From Orychophragmus violaceus (taxonomy: Eukaryota > Streptophyta > Magnoliopsida > Brassicales > Brassicaceae), in assembly GCA_030180135.1 (NCBI GenBank), contig CM058238.1, forward strand, positions 46,403,765 to 46,467,764: a stretch of 64,000 bases of DNA, in the 5' to 3' direction. Position numbers and translations under genes: made by a program. Numbering within the stretch: the stretch's first letter is position 1; each line of letters begins with the position of its first letter. The notes beneath the pieces were generated by a model that was not told where the DNA came from, made no database searches, and was given only the letters and a program-made list of their open reading frames with translations. Below are positions 40,495 to 51,600 of this stretch, one piece after another.

Positions 40495-42097
40495 AGCTGA
40501 AATATAAGATAAAAGGATTTTAGTTAATATGTTCAAAATGATTAATCTCGCATTATATTCAATAACATCAGTTACCCTCAATAGAATATAATGATTCCAA
40601 GATCCACATATAACTAAGATTAAAGTGGGCCACTGGCCGTCACCCAACCTTAGCTTATATCGGTAAGCCCTATATCGGCTAATTATATCCGTGATATAAC
40701 TCTTGGTTGTGAATCTGGGCCCGAGGCCCAATCCACTCTGATGTCTCAAGGCCCGGGACTCCCGATGGCCTAGTCAAGAAAACCAGACTATATAGTCATG
40801 TAATCATTAATGTCTGGGACTCCCAATGACATTTATGAATCACAAACCGTCCTACCCACGCAAAAGCAGACACCCTCACACTGTAAGGCCATGAATACAA
40901 TTGAATGGGCTTCGACAGCTGACATAGCCTGGACAAGACATCCAACGCTTGATATTATTTGAGGTTTGTAGGTTTATTTTAAAATTTCATTCCCAAAATA
41001 GAAGATTACTATTTCGGGAAACTTTCTATTTTTGGAAACCTACTATTTTTGGAAACTTTCTAAAATTGGAAACTTTCTAAAACCGGAAACTTTCTAACTT
41101 TAGAAATTTCTTAAAATCCAAAACATGCAAATCTAGAAACTTCTATTTTAAGAAACTTTCTAATTTCAAAATTTCGGAAACTTTAATTTAAAATCGATTT
41201 TATAATTTTATAAAATAAATTTTAAATTAATCTGAAGAAAAGACTCAAATAATTGGCCCAATTGTTTTAACTTCTTGGCCCGAGGCCCAAGAATTGGTCC
41301 ATGTCCAAGACATAACCCAATTGTCCAATTAAATGACATAACCGGTCTGGTTCATTAAAATTGGTCTAACCAAAATTAATTACTACGATGACCACAATTG
41401 TCAACCGGTTATTTACTAAACCGGATTTTCTCAATTTATTTGGTCCAACCAAATCAAATTAGAAAATCCTGGTTTAGGCACAAAATCCAATTTTTCGACT
41501 TTGGATTTCTTATCCCGGTTTAACCAGAACTTAATAAAATTATTAAATCTGTTTATTAAACCGTGACGTTTTGATTTTAATCAGTTTTAAACCAAACCTT
41601 AAACCGAACCGAAACGATTGATCACGTGAACCGATCACGACCTAATCGTGAGTTTCACGCGATCACGTCAGCCACAAGCCGCACGCAATCGATCCGAGAT
41701 CGAGACGGCAGCCGGACGAGACGGGACGGGACGGGACGATGCTGGCCGAGACGCGAGAGAGGCATGGCGCGATCGCATCGATCCAAGCCATCGATCCGCG
41801 ATCGATGCAAGCGATCGGATCGCCCACGCATCCCGCTGCCTTGCGCCTCACGGTCGATCGGTCGACACGATCCATGCTATCGATCGATCGATACATGCGA
41901 TCGGCCGAGAGATGATCCGATCGACCAAACCGGTCGCATACCAAATCAATATAGCTTGGTCATGCGATTTTTTAATAGTTTGTTTAGGTTTCAATTCTTG
42001 TTTCTTAAGTGTTTTGCTCTTATCAGTAGATTGATTCAAAAACACCTCTTTAAACAATCCTAAACAAGATTCTAAACAAGAAAAACCACAGAACCAA
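40495..42097 (-). other. Leader A of the inner copia
   Basis: 1.6-kb untranslated leader preceding gag. Contains GTGGGCCACTGGCCGTCACC, GGCCCGGGACTCCCGATGGCC, a run of six to seven GGAAACTTTCTAAAA-like repeats (about 41020-41170), an AACCGG-rich zone (41300-41600) and a GC-rich island (41640-41940) full of CGATCGATCG words. Homologous along its whole length to leader B (42266-43862) and to 1-1370. Confidence 0.88.
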
Positions 42098-42111
42098 TGG
42101 CTCTGATACCA
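42098..42111 (-). promoter_or_regulatory. Second, internal primer-binding site
   Basis: Minus strand TGGTATCAGAGCCA, a full initiator tRNA-Met match, located 1.77 kb inside the element between an LTR fragment and leader A. Priming here would give a short cDNA without the true R region, so it may be a dead end or a source of aberrant cDNA. Confidence 0.88.
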
Positions 42112-42112
42112 C

Positions 42113-42265
42113 TGTAGGATCGTTTAGGTTAATCCTGATTCAGTTCTTCAGATTAAACAGTCCTAAACATGCAGATCTAGGTTCTCTTGATTAGAAACTT
42201 AATATAGATCTCACCTTTTACCTGTTTATGCAGCGGAAAGAGAGAACAGGTCAGAGCTGAAATAC
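42113..42265 (-). repeat. Internal 153-bp LTR fragment (U5 end) of a diverged copia subfamily
   Basis: Starts TGTAGGATCGTTTAGG next to the internal PBS and aligns, with many differences, to the first ~150 bp of the LTRs at 35029 and 43878 (shared AAACATGC, AGATCTAGGTTCTCTTG and TTATGCAGCGGAAAGAG). It breaks off at GCTGAAATAC, where leader B's gag start begins (42266). In element direction it is the 3' end of an LTR, that is U5 with perhaps part of R. Confidence 0.85.
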
Positions 42266-43862
42266 ACCGGATTGAGAATGTGTTTTGAGTGCTTGTAGTA
42301 GTCATAGCTGAAATATAAGATAAAAGGATTTTAGTTAATATGTTCAAAATGATTAATCTCGCATTATATTCAATAACATCAGTTACCCTCAATAGAATAT
42401 AATGATTCCAAGATCCACATATAACTAAGATTAAAGTGGGCCACTGGCCGTCACCCAACCTTAGCTTATATCGGTAAGCCCTATCTCGGCTAATTATATC
42501 CGTGATATAATTCTTGGTTGTGAATCTGGGCCCTAGGCCCAATCCACTCTGATGTCTCAAGGCCCGGGACTCCCGATGGCCTAGTCAAGAAAACCAGACT
42601 ATACAGTCATGTAATCACTAATGTCTGGGACTCCCAATGACATCAATGAATCACAAACCGTCTTACCCACGCAAAAGATAGACACCCTCACACTGTAAGG
42701 CCGTGTGTACGATTGAATGGGCTTCAACAGCTGACATAATCTGGACAAGACATCCAACGCTTGATATTATTTGAGGTTTGTAGGTTTTTCTTAAAATTTC
42801 ATTCCCAAAATAGAAGATTACTATTTTGGAAACTTTCCATTTTTGGAAACCTACTAATTTTGGAAACTTTCTAAAATTGGAAACTTCCTAAAAATGGAAA
42901 CTTTCTAACTATAGAAATTTCATAAATATCCAAAACATGCAAATCTAGAAACTTCTATTCTAAGAAACTTTCTAATTTCAGATTTTGGAAACTGATTAAT
43001 TTTAAAATCAAATTTTAATAATTAAATGAATTTTAAAATAAATCTGAAGAAAAGACTCAAATAATTGGCCCAATTGTTTTAACTTCTTGGCCCGAGGCCC
43101 AAGAATTGGTCCATGTCCAAGACATAACCCAATTGCCCAATTAAATGACATAACCGGTCTGGTTCATTAAAATTGGTCTAACCAAAATTAATTACTACGA
43201 TGACCACAATTGTCAACCGGTTATTTACTAAACCGGATTTTCTCAATTTATTTGGTCCAACCAAATCAAATTAGAAAACCACTGGTTTAGGCACTAAATC
43301 CAATTTTACGACTTTGGATTTCTTATCCCGGTTTAACCAGAACTTAATAAATTTTATTAAGTCTGTTTATTAAACCGTGACGATTAAGATTTTTAATTGT
43401 CTTAAACCGAACCATCACAAAACAAAAACGAACCGACCATTAGGTCATGGCCGCAAGCATCACCGCGATCGTGAATGATCGGGACAGCCGCAAGCCTTAC
43501 GATCGGGACGAGCTCGGCTTGTGATCGGGACGGGTCGATCGGGACGAGAGCGGGACGATAGCGGGACGATCGCAGCGATCGATCCATGCGATCCGCTCGG
43601 TCCATCCACACGATCGTTCCACACGATCGGTATGACCACGCGACACGATCCATGATCGGTCCGTGCGTCATGCGATCCTCTCGGCCGACTCTCGGACGCA
43701 TACCGATCCTTTAGCGATCGGTTCATGCGGTTTTAGTTTAGGGTTTTAGGTTTTTAATTCCTTGTTTCTTAAGTATTTTCTCATCAATTCAAGCACAGAT
43801 TGATTCAAATACTTCTAAACAACCTAAACATGATTCTAAACAAGAAATCCTAACAGAACCAA
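42266..43862 (-). other. Leader B with the first gag codons (duplicated module)
   Basis: Second copy of the leader, beginning on the plus strand at ACCGGATTGAG, which also occurs at 40455. In element direction it runs from the true PBS to the gag ATG (complement at 42303-42305) and about 12 gag codons, then meets the LTR fragment. It differs from leader A by scattered substitutions and has a different CGATCG island (43440-43720), so it is not a fresh copy of leader A. Confidence 0.87.
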
Positions 43863-43876
43863 TGGCTCTGATACCA
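43863..43876 (-). promoter_or_regulatory. Inner copia primer-binding site (initiator tRNA-Met)
   Basis: Minus strand TGGTATCAGAGCCA, one base from the 5' LTR; the functional PBS of this copy. Confidence 0.92.
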
Positions 43877-43877
43877 C

Positions 43878-44515
43878 TGAAGGAATCGTTTAGTGTTTCC
43901 TGGTTCAATTCATCAGATTAATTGATCCTACTAAACATGCCAGATCTAGGTTCTCTTGCAGAATCATAAAGGATCTCACATGTTACCTTGTTATGCAGCG
44001 GAAAGAGGAGGTACGGGTCAGAGATCAGCAGAACCACCAAGAGATAGCTCCTCCAAAGGCTCACACACGCACACTGCAGGAAATTGGCTGCTAGACCAAG
44101 CTGGTGGGAGGCGCAGACAGAGAGAGAGGGAGGCGCAGACTACTTGAGAAAAATAAGAGCTAGGGCAAGTTTTATTTATTAAAACCCTTGTCCAGTTCTT
44201 ATGGGCTTTTGGGCCCAAATCTCAGTCTGATTAAATCCCTTAGATTTAATCAGGCCCTTTAATCTCTCTAAGTACAGTAAATGCCTAGCACTTTTACCAT
44301 ACTTCTGCTAAACCGTTCCTACACATTTTCCTGTTAGCTTAGGCGTGTGACCCATATGGGATCATATAATAAAGGCAATAAGTCCAAGACTTATAGATCA
44401 TGAGCGGACTCTAGCAAGCCATCATGACCCCCAGTATTATATGACTTATGTCTGATCATTGACATACTCTTACTTTCTAGAGACAGTACAGAGATTACTA
44501 GACATAATTCCAACA
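43878..44515 (-). repeat. Inner copia 5' LTR (638 bp)
   Basis: Near-identical partner of 35029-35665; ends CCAACA before the taaag target repeat. On the minus strand an AATAAATAAAA box (about 44169-44182) is the only TATA-like site I see. Confidence 0.93.
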
Positions 44516-44520
44516 TAAAG

Positions 44521-45341
44521 CACACCCCTTGAGTAGTCCAATGGTTGTAAGATCACTTGATGTGTCAAATGATCCATTCCGTCCTCGAGAAAACAATGAA
44601 GAAGTTCTTGGCCCTGAAGTACCATACTTAAGTGCAATAGGAGCATTAATGTACCTTGCTAGTCACACAAGACCAGATATATCATTTTCGGTGAATTTGT
44701 TAGCAAGGTTTAGCTCATGCCCAACTCAAAGGCATTGGAATGGGATTAAGCATATACTTCGTTACCTCCAAGGTACAAAATACATGGGCTTATTTTTTTC
44801 TAACTTATCCAAGGAAGGCCTAATTGGTTTTGCAGACGCAGGATACTTATCCGATCCCCATACTGCTAAATCGCAAACAGGATATGTGTTCACTTGCGGA
44901 GGTACTGCCATTTCTTGGCGATCTATGAAGCAAACTCTCACCGCTACTTCTTCTAAACATGCATAGATTTTAGCCATCCATGAAGCTAGTCGCGAGTGTG
45001 TATGGTTAAGATCTGTCGTTCATCATATAAAAGAAGATTGTGGCATTTCTGTAGGGAAAGAAGCTCCAACAATTATGTATGAAGACAATGCAGCATGCAT
45101 CGCACAACTCAAAGACGGATACATTAAAGGTGATAGAACAAAGCACATTCTACCAAAATTCTTCTTCACACACGATCTACAGAAGAACGGCGATATACAT
45201 GTTCTACAGATCCGTTCGAGCGATAATTTGGCTGACTTATTTACAAAGGCGCTACCTACTTCTACTTTCAAGAAGTTAGTTCATCAGATCGGATTACGCC
45301 GTCTCAAAGATCTCGACACGTGTACTCAAGAGGGGAAGTAA
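44521..45341 (+). pseudogene. Outer copia pol, 3' part (RT end and RNase H), broken
   Basis: Continues the outer element's pol after the inner insertion: PYLSAIGALMYLASHTRPDI, then RNase H with SQTGYVFTCGGTAISWRSMK. A TAG at 44964-44966 replaces the usual Glu codon after TSSKHA. The frame then continues to the natural end at 45341 (ADLFTKALPTSTFKKLVHQI). Frame and order match 32416-35028. Confidence 0.9.
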
Positions 45342-45469
45342 TTGCGTGTTGCACTCTTTTTCCCTTAACCATGGTTTTTCCCATTGGGTTTTCCTGGTAA
45401 GGTTTTTAATGAGGCAACATCTTAAACGCATTACAAACCATTCCATTATAATGGACATCTAAGGGGGAG
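45342..45469 (+). other. 3' UTR and polypurine tract of the outer copia
   Basis: Contains CTCTTTTTCCCTTAACCATGG and TTTAATGAGGCAACATC, a signature found after pol in many plant copia elements, and ends with the polypurine tract AAGGGGGAG (45461-45469) at the LTR. Confidence 0.85.
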
Positions 45470-45650
45470 TGTTATGAATAATTAGTAGATGCCCATTATA
45501 AGGCCCATTACTTGTAATCCAGATTTTACTTGGTCTCCAAGTTCTTCTAAGTTTTACTTGGTCTCCAAGTTCTTGTACTCCTATATAAAGGAGCCTTCAT
45601 TCATTGGAATAAAGATCAGCAATTCTTCTATCTCTCTTCTATTCACAACA
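45470..45650 (+). repeat. Short copia 3' LTR (181 bp)
   Basis: Partner of 31738-31918 with five mismatches by eye, three of them clustered at 45519-45523. Followed by the target repeat aattt (45651-45655). Confidence 0.92.
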
Positions 45651-48600
45651 AATTTTTCATTTTTCTGAGCAGTTTGCATTTTTTCTTTGTGTTTCCATTT
45701 GCCTTCTTGTTGTTTTGCTTTTTTCTATTTCATTGGCACTTGATCCTCTGTCTAGTGTTATCATACAGGAATTGGAAGCATGGGAGACAATAACACACCA
45801 GTAGTCTTAGCCCAAGTACTCAGTGCAATCCAAGCCACGCCCGGTGTCTTGTGAGCTTCACCTGAATCTTACATCATCTGGCATCAGAGCTTAGGCTCTT
45901 GAAACCAATCGGTTATCTCTATTCCTTACACTTTTTCTTTATGTTATTGCTTGTTTGCGTTTTTATAAATAAATAAAAATCAGAAAATTGCATTAGTTGT
46001 TTCATTTTGCTAGTTTGTTTCGGTTCTTGCATATTTGCTTACGTTATTGCTTAATCCTTCTGAAAATAAAAAAAAAGATGTTGGCTTCCACCTTTTTAGA
46101 ACCGGCTGCATATAGAATCCGTTAGGGTGACTTATATTGAGCCGTTTGTGTTCTTTGCATGTGTGAGTTGTGTTTCAGTTTTCTCCATATTTGGTTGATT
46201 GGTTTGGGTTCTAGTAAGATTTGGTTTCTATTTTATTGTTTAAGTTGCATAGAAAAATAAGAAAAGAAAAAGAAGCTGACTTATTTGCTTGCGGCCACAA
46301 ATAGGGTGTATAGGACCGAGTGTGTGATTGTTTGCTTGTTCGAGTTCATTCTTCTGTGGTAAATCATTCACCGCCTGACCATTGCATCATACAGCTCAGA
46401 TTTCTAGCTTAAAGTCTTGTTTGCATCATATTTTTTTTTTTAAACAAGAAGTGGTTAGGTCTTTAGTTGAATCCGCGGACAACTTAAAGCCCATATCGAC
46501 TAGGTTATATTTGTTTGTGTTAGAGACTTGTTACATGCCTTCCTTTGTATTTCCTGCCTTTGTTGCGTCTGTTTTTTTTTCTGTTTAGTTACCGCATCAA
46601 TTCATTCATTTAAGTTGCATCAGAAAATCCCAAAAAAGAGCATTAGGTTCTTAGTTTGCATATCCTTCTCGGTTAAGGTCATAAACTGCATCCTTTTTGT
46701 TTCTTGTATGATTTCGATATTGCTTGATTAGATTGTTAGTTTTCGGCATATTTACATTAGATTGCATCATAAATGTTTTTTTAAAGAATTAGAAACCGGC
46801 CGGCATTCATAAAAGTAGAAGTTTCCTTGTTTGTGAATTTTTCAATTTTCTGTGTAATCTGCATTTTTCTTTGTATTCCCTTTGCCTTCTTTTTGTTTTG
46901 CTTTTTTCTATTTCCTTGGCACTTGATACTCTGGCTAGTGTTATCATACAGGAACATGAAGCATGAGAGACAATAACGAACCAGTAGACTTACCCTAAGT
47001 ACTCGGTGCAATCCAAGCCACACCCGGTGTCTTGTGAGCTTCACCTAAAGATTAAATCATTTTGTATCATAGCTTAGGCTCTTGAAACAAATCAGTTGTC
47101 TCCATTCCTTACACTTTTTGTTTATGTTTTTGCTTGTTTGCTTTTGTAAAAAAAAAAAAAAATTGCATTAGTTGTTTCATTTTGCTAGTTTGTTCCTGTT
47201 CTTGCATATTTACTTATTTTATTGCTTAATCCTGAAGAAAAATAAGTAGTTGGCTTCCACTTGTTTAGAACCGGCCGCATATAGAATCGCTAGGGTGGCT
47301 TCTTTTGAGCCGTTTGTGTTCTTTGCATAAATGAGTTGTGTTTTTTTTTCTGTGTATTTGGTTGATTGGTTTCGGTTCTAGTAAGATTTGGTTTCTATTT
47401 TATGTTTTAGGTGCATAGAAAAATCAGAAAAGAAAAAGAAGTTGACTTGTTTTCTCGCGGCAGCGAATAGGGTTTTTAGGACCTTGTGTGTGATTGTTTG
47501 CTTCTTCGAGTTCATTCTTCTGTGGTGCACCATTCACCGCCTGACCATTGCATCATACAGCTCAAGTTATTAGTTTAAAGTCTTGTTTGCATCATATTTG
47601 TTTTTTTTTTTAAAGAAGTGGTTAGGTCATTAGTTGCATCTGCGTACAGCTTAAAGTCCATATCGAGTAGGTTGCATCCGTTTGTGTTGGAGACTTGTTG
47701 CAAATCTTCCTTTGTATTTCCTGCCTTTGTTTCATCTATTTTTTTACTGTTTAGATACCGCATCAATTCATTTATTTAAGTTGCATCAGACTTAGCCCAA
47801 GTACTCGGTGCAATCAAAGCCACGCTCGGTGACTTGTGACATTCATTTGAAGCTTACATCATATTGTATCAGAGATTAGACTCTTGAAATAAATCGGTTA
47901 TCTCTATTCCTTACACCTTTTTTATGTTCTTGCTTGTTTTCGTTTTTATAAATAAAAAAAATCAAAAAAAAAATTGCATTAGTTCTTTCATTTTTCTAAT
48001 TTGTTTATGTTCTTGCATATTTTCTTAATATTGCTTAATCCATCTGAAAATCAAAAAAAAAAATTGTTGGCTTGCACCAATTTAGAACCGGCCGCATATA
48101 GAATCGCTAGGGTGACTTCTTTTGAGCCGTTTGTGTTCTTTTCATGCGTGAGTTGATTTTCTATTTTCTGCATATTTGGTTGGTTGGTTCCGGTTCTAGT
48201 AAGATTTGGTTTCGAGTTTATTGTTTAAGTTTCATAGAAAATTCAGAAAAGAAAAAGAAGTTGACTTGTTTGCTCGCGGCCCCGAATAGGGTGTATATGA
48301 CCGAATGTGAGATTGTTTGCTTGTTCGAGTTCATTCTTTAGTGGTGCATCATTCACCGCCTGGCCATTGCATCCTACAGCTTAGGTTGCTAGTTTAAAGT
48401 CTTGTTTGCATTATATTAGTTTAAAAAAAAGAAATTGTTAGGTCTTTAGTTGTGTTAAAGTCCATATCGACTAGGTTGCATCCGTTTGTGTTAGAGACTT
48501 ATTGCATGTCTTCCTTTGTATTTCCTGCCTTTGTTTCGTCTGTTTTTCTTTCCGTTTTAGATACTGCGTCAATTCATTCATTTAAGTTGCATCAGAAAAC

Positions 48601-51600
48601 CCAAAAAAAGAGCACTAAGTTCTTAGTTTGCATATCCTTTTCGGTTAGGGTCATAAACTGCATCCTTTTTGTTTCTTGTTTGATTTCGAATTCCTGCATA
48701 TTTCTTGATTAGATTGTTAGTGTTTCTGCATATTTACATTAGCTTGCATAAAGTATTAAAAAAAAGAATTAGAAACCGGCTAGCATTCATAAAAGTAGAA
48801 GTTTGCTTGTTTGTGAATTTTCCATTTTTCTGAGCAGTCTGCATTTTTCTTTGTGTTCCATTTGCCTTCTTGTTGTTTCATTTTTTCTTTTTCCTTGGCA
48901 ATTGATACTCTATCTAGTGTTATCATAAGGGAACATGAGGCATGGGATACAATAACGCACCAGTAGACTTAGACCAAGTACTCAGTGCAATCCAAGCCAC
49001 GCCGGGTGTCTTGTGAGCTTCACCTAAAGCTTAAATCATCTGGTATCAGAGCTTAGGCTCTTGAAACCAATTGATTATCTCGACTCCTTACAATTTTTGT
49101 TTATGTTCTTGCTTTTTTGCGTTTTTATAAATTAAAAAATCAAAAAATAAATAAATTGCATTAGTTGTTTCATTTTGCTAGTTTTTTTTTTGTTCTTGCA
49201 TATTTTCTTATGTTATTGGTTAATCCATCTGGAAAAAAAAGTTGTTGGCTTGCACATCTTTAGAAGCGGCCGAATATAGAATCGCTAGGGTGACTTATTT
49301 TAAGTCGTTTTTGTTCTTTGCATGTGTGAGTTGTGTTTCTATTTTCTGCATATTTGGTTTATTGGTTCTGGTTCTAGTAAGATTTGGTTTCTAGTTTATT
49401 GTTTAAGTTTCAGAGAAAATCAGAAAAGAAAAATAAGTTGATTTGCTTGCTAGTGGCCGCGAATAGGGTTCATAGGACCGAGTGTGTGATTGTTTGCTTG
49501 GTCGAGTTCATTCTTCTGTTGTGCATCATTCACCGCTTGTTCATTGCATCATTTAGCTTAGGTTATTAGTTTAAGGTATTTTTGGCATCATATTAGTTTT
49601 AAAAAACAAGTGGTTAGGTCTTTAGTTGCATCCACGTACAGCTTAAAGTCCATATCGACTAGCTTGCATCGGTTTGTGTTAGAGACTTGTTGCATGTCTT
49701 CCTTTGTATTGCCTGCATTTGTTTCGTCTGTTTCTATTCCTGTTTAGATACAGCATCAATTCATTCATTTAAGTTGCATCAGAAAACCCAAAAAAAGAGC
49801 ACTAAGTTCTTAGTTTGCATATCCTTCTAAGTTAGGGTCATAAATTGGACATTTTTGTTTCTTGGTTGATTTCGAATTCCTCCATATTTCTTGATTAAAT
49901 TTTTAGTTTTTCTGCATCTTTACATTAGCTTTCCATTTTTCTGAGCAAACTGCATTTTTCTTTGTGTTCCATTTGCCTTCTTGTTATTTTGCTTTTTCTA
50001 TTTCCTTGGCACTTCATACTCTGTCAAGTGTTATCATACAGAAACAGGAAGTATGATACACAATAACGCACCAGTAGACTTAGCCCAAGTACTCGGTTCA
50101 ATCCAAGCTACGCCGGGTGTCTTGTAAGCTTCATCTGAAGCTTAAATCCTTTGGTATCAGGGCTTAGGCTCTTGAAACCAATCAGGTATCTCGATTTCTT
50201 ACACTTTTGGTTTATGTTCTTGCTTGTTTTAGTTTTTATAAATAAAATCAAAAATCAAAAATAAATTGTGTTAGATCTTTCATTTTGCTAGTTTTCTGTT
50301 CTTGCATATTTTCTTATGTTATTGCTTAATCCATCTGAGAAAAAGTTCTTGCCTTGCACCTCTTTAGAACCAGACGCATATAGAATCGCTAGGGTGACTT
50401 ATTTTATGCCGTTTGTGTTCTTTGCATGTGTGAGTTGTGTTTTTGTTTTCTAAATATTTCGTTGATTGGTTCTGGTTATAGTAAGATTTGGTTTCTAGTT
50501 TATTTTTTAAGTTCCATAGAAAAATCATAAAATAAAAAGAAGTCGACTTGCTTGCTAGCGGCCGCGAATAGGGTTATAGGACCGAGTGTGTGATTGTTGG
50601 CTTGTCCGAGTCCATTCTTACGTGGTGCATCATTCACTGACTGACCATTTCATCACACAGCTCAGGTTTATAGTTTAAAGTCTTGTTTGCATCATATTTG
50701 TTTTTAAAAATAAGTGGTTAGGTCTGTAGTTGCATCCGCGGACAGCTTAAAGTCCATATCGACTAGGTTGCATCCTTTTGGGTTAGAGACTTGTTGCATG
50801 TCTTCCTTTATATTTCCTGCCTTTGTTTCGTCTGTTTTTTCATTTTTAGATACCGCATCAATTCATTCATTTAAGTTGCATCAGACAACCCCAAAAAAGA
50901 GCATTAAGTTCTTAGATTTCATATCCTTCTCGGTCAGGGTCATAAACTGGATCTTTTTTGTTTCCTGGTTGATTTCGGATTCCTGCATATTTCTTGATTA
51001 GATTGTTAATTTTCTGCATATTTAAATTAGCTTGCTTCATAATTGATTTAAAAAAAAACATAGAATTAGAAATTGGCCAGCAATCATAAAAGTAGAAGTT
51101 GGCTTGTTTGTGAATTTTTGATTTTTCTGAGGGGTATGCATTTTTCTTTTTGTTTCCATTTGCCTTCTTGTTGTTTTACTTTTTTTCTATTTCCTTGGCA
51201 CTTGATCCTCTGTCTAGTGATATTATACAGTAAAATGAAGCATGGGAGACAATAACCCAACAAGTAGACATAGTCCAACAACTCGGTGCAATCCAAGCCA
51301 CGCCTGGTATCTTGTGAGGTTCACCTGAAGTTTAAATCATCTGGTCTTAGATCTTAGGCTCTTGAAACCAATAGGTTATCTCGATTCCTTACAATTTTTG
51401 TTTATGTTCTTGCTTGTTTTCATTTTTATAAATAAAAAAAAAAATCAAAAAAAGAACTGCATTAGTTGTTTCATTTTGCTAGTTTGTTTATCTTCTTAAA
51501 TATTTGCTTATGTTATTGCTTAATCCATCTGAAAAAAAAAGTTGTTGGCTTGCACATGTTTATAATCGGCCACATATAGAATCACTAGGGTAACTTCTTT

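Larger units (their letters stand above)
35029..44515 (-). mobile_element. Copia element with a duplicated PBS-leader module, 9.5 kb
   Basis: Minus-strand copia element inserted in the pol gene of the outer copia, with a perfect target repeat taaag (35024-35028, 44516-44520). The LTRs are 637 and 638 bp with three substitutions and one indel by eye, so it is young. Order in its own direction: 5' LTR, PBS, leader B, 12 gag codons, 153-bp end of a diverged LTR, second PBS, leader A, gag-pol with one stop, ~850-bp 3' UTR, polypurine tract, 3' LTR. The duplicated 5' module is unusual and accounts for about 1.8 kb. Confidence 0.93.
31738..45650 (+). mobile_element. Copia element with short LTRs and no visible gag, split by a younger copia element
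   Basis: Plus-strand element with 181-bp LTRs (31738-31918, 45470-45650) and a perfect target duplication, aattt. Five LTR mismatches by eye (about 2.8%) make it older than the element inside it. Its own sequence is 31738-35028 plus 44521-45650, about 4.4 kb. Pol follows a ~500-bp leader and no gag is present. The small LTRs and the protease motif ADSATSHTIL resemble the Ale/Retrofit group. It has at least two frameshifts and two stops and cannot move by itself. Confidence 0.92.

Noticed and set aside
48452..48712. Recurring satellite frame with LETCCMSSFVFPAF-like wording (46382, 47388, 48452, 50714, 59284)
   Set aside because: It recurs because the DNA repeats; in different units it starts at different places, shifts frame and ends at different stops, so there is no sign of a protein under selection.
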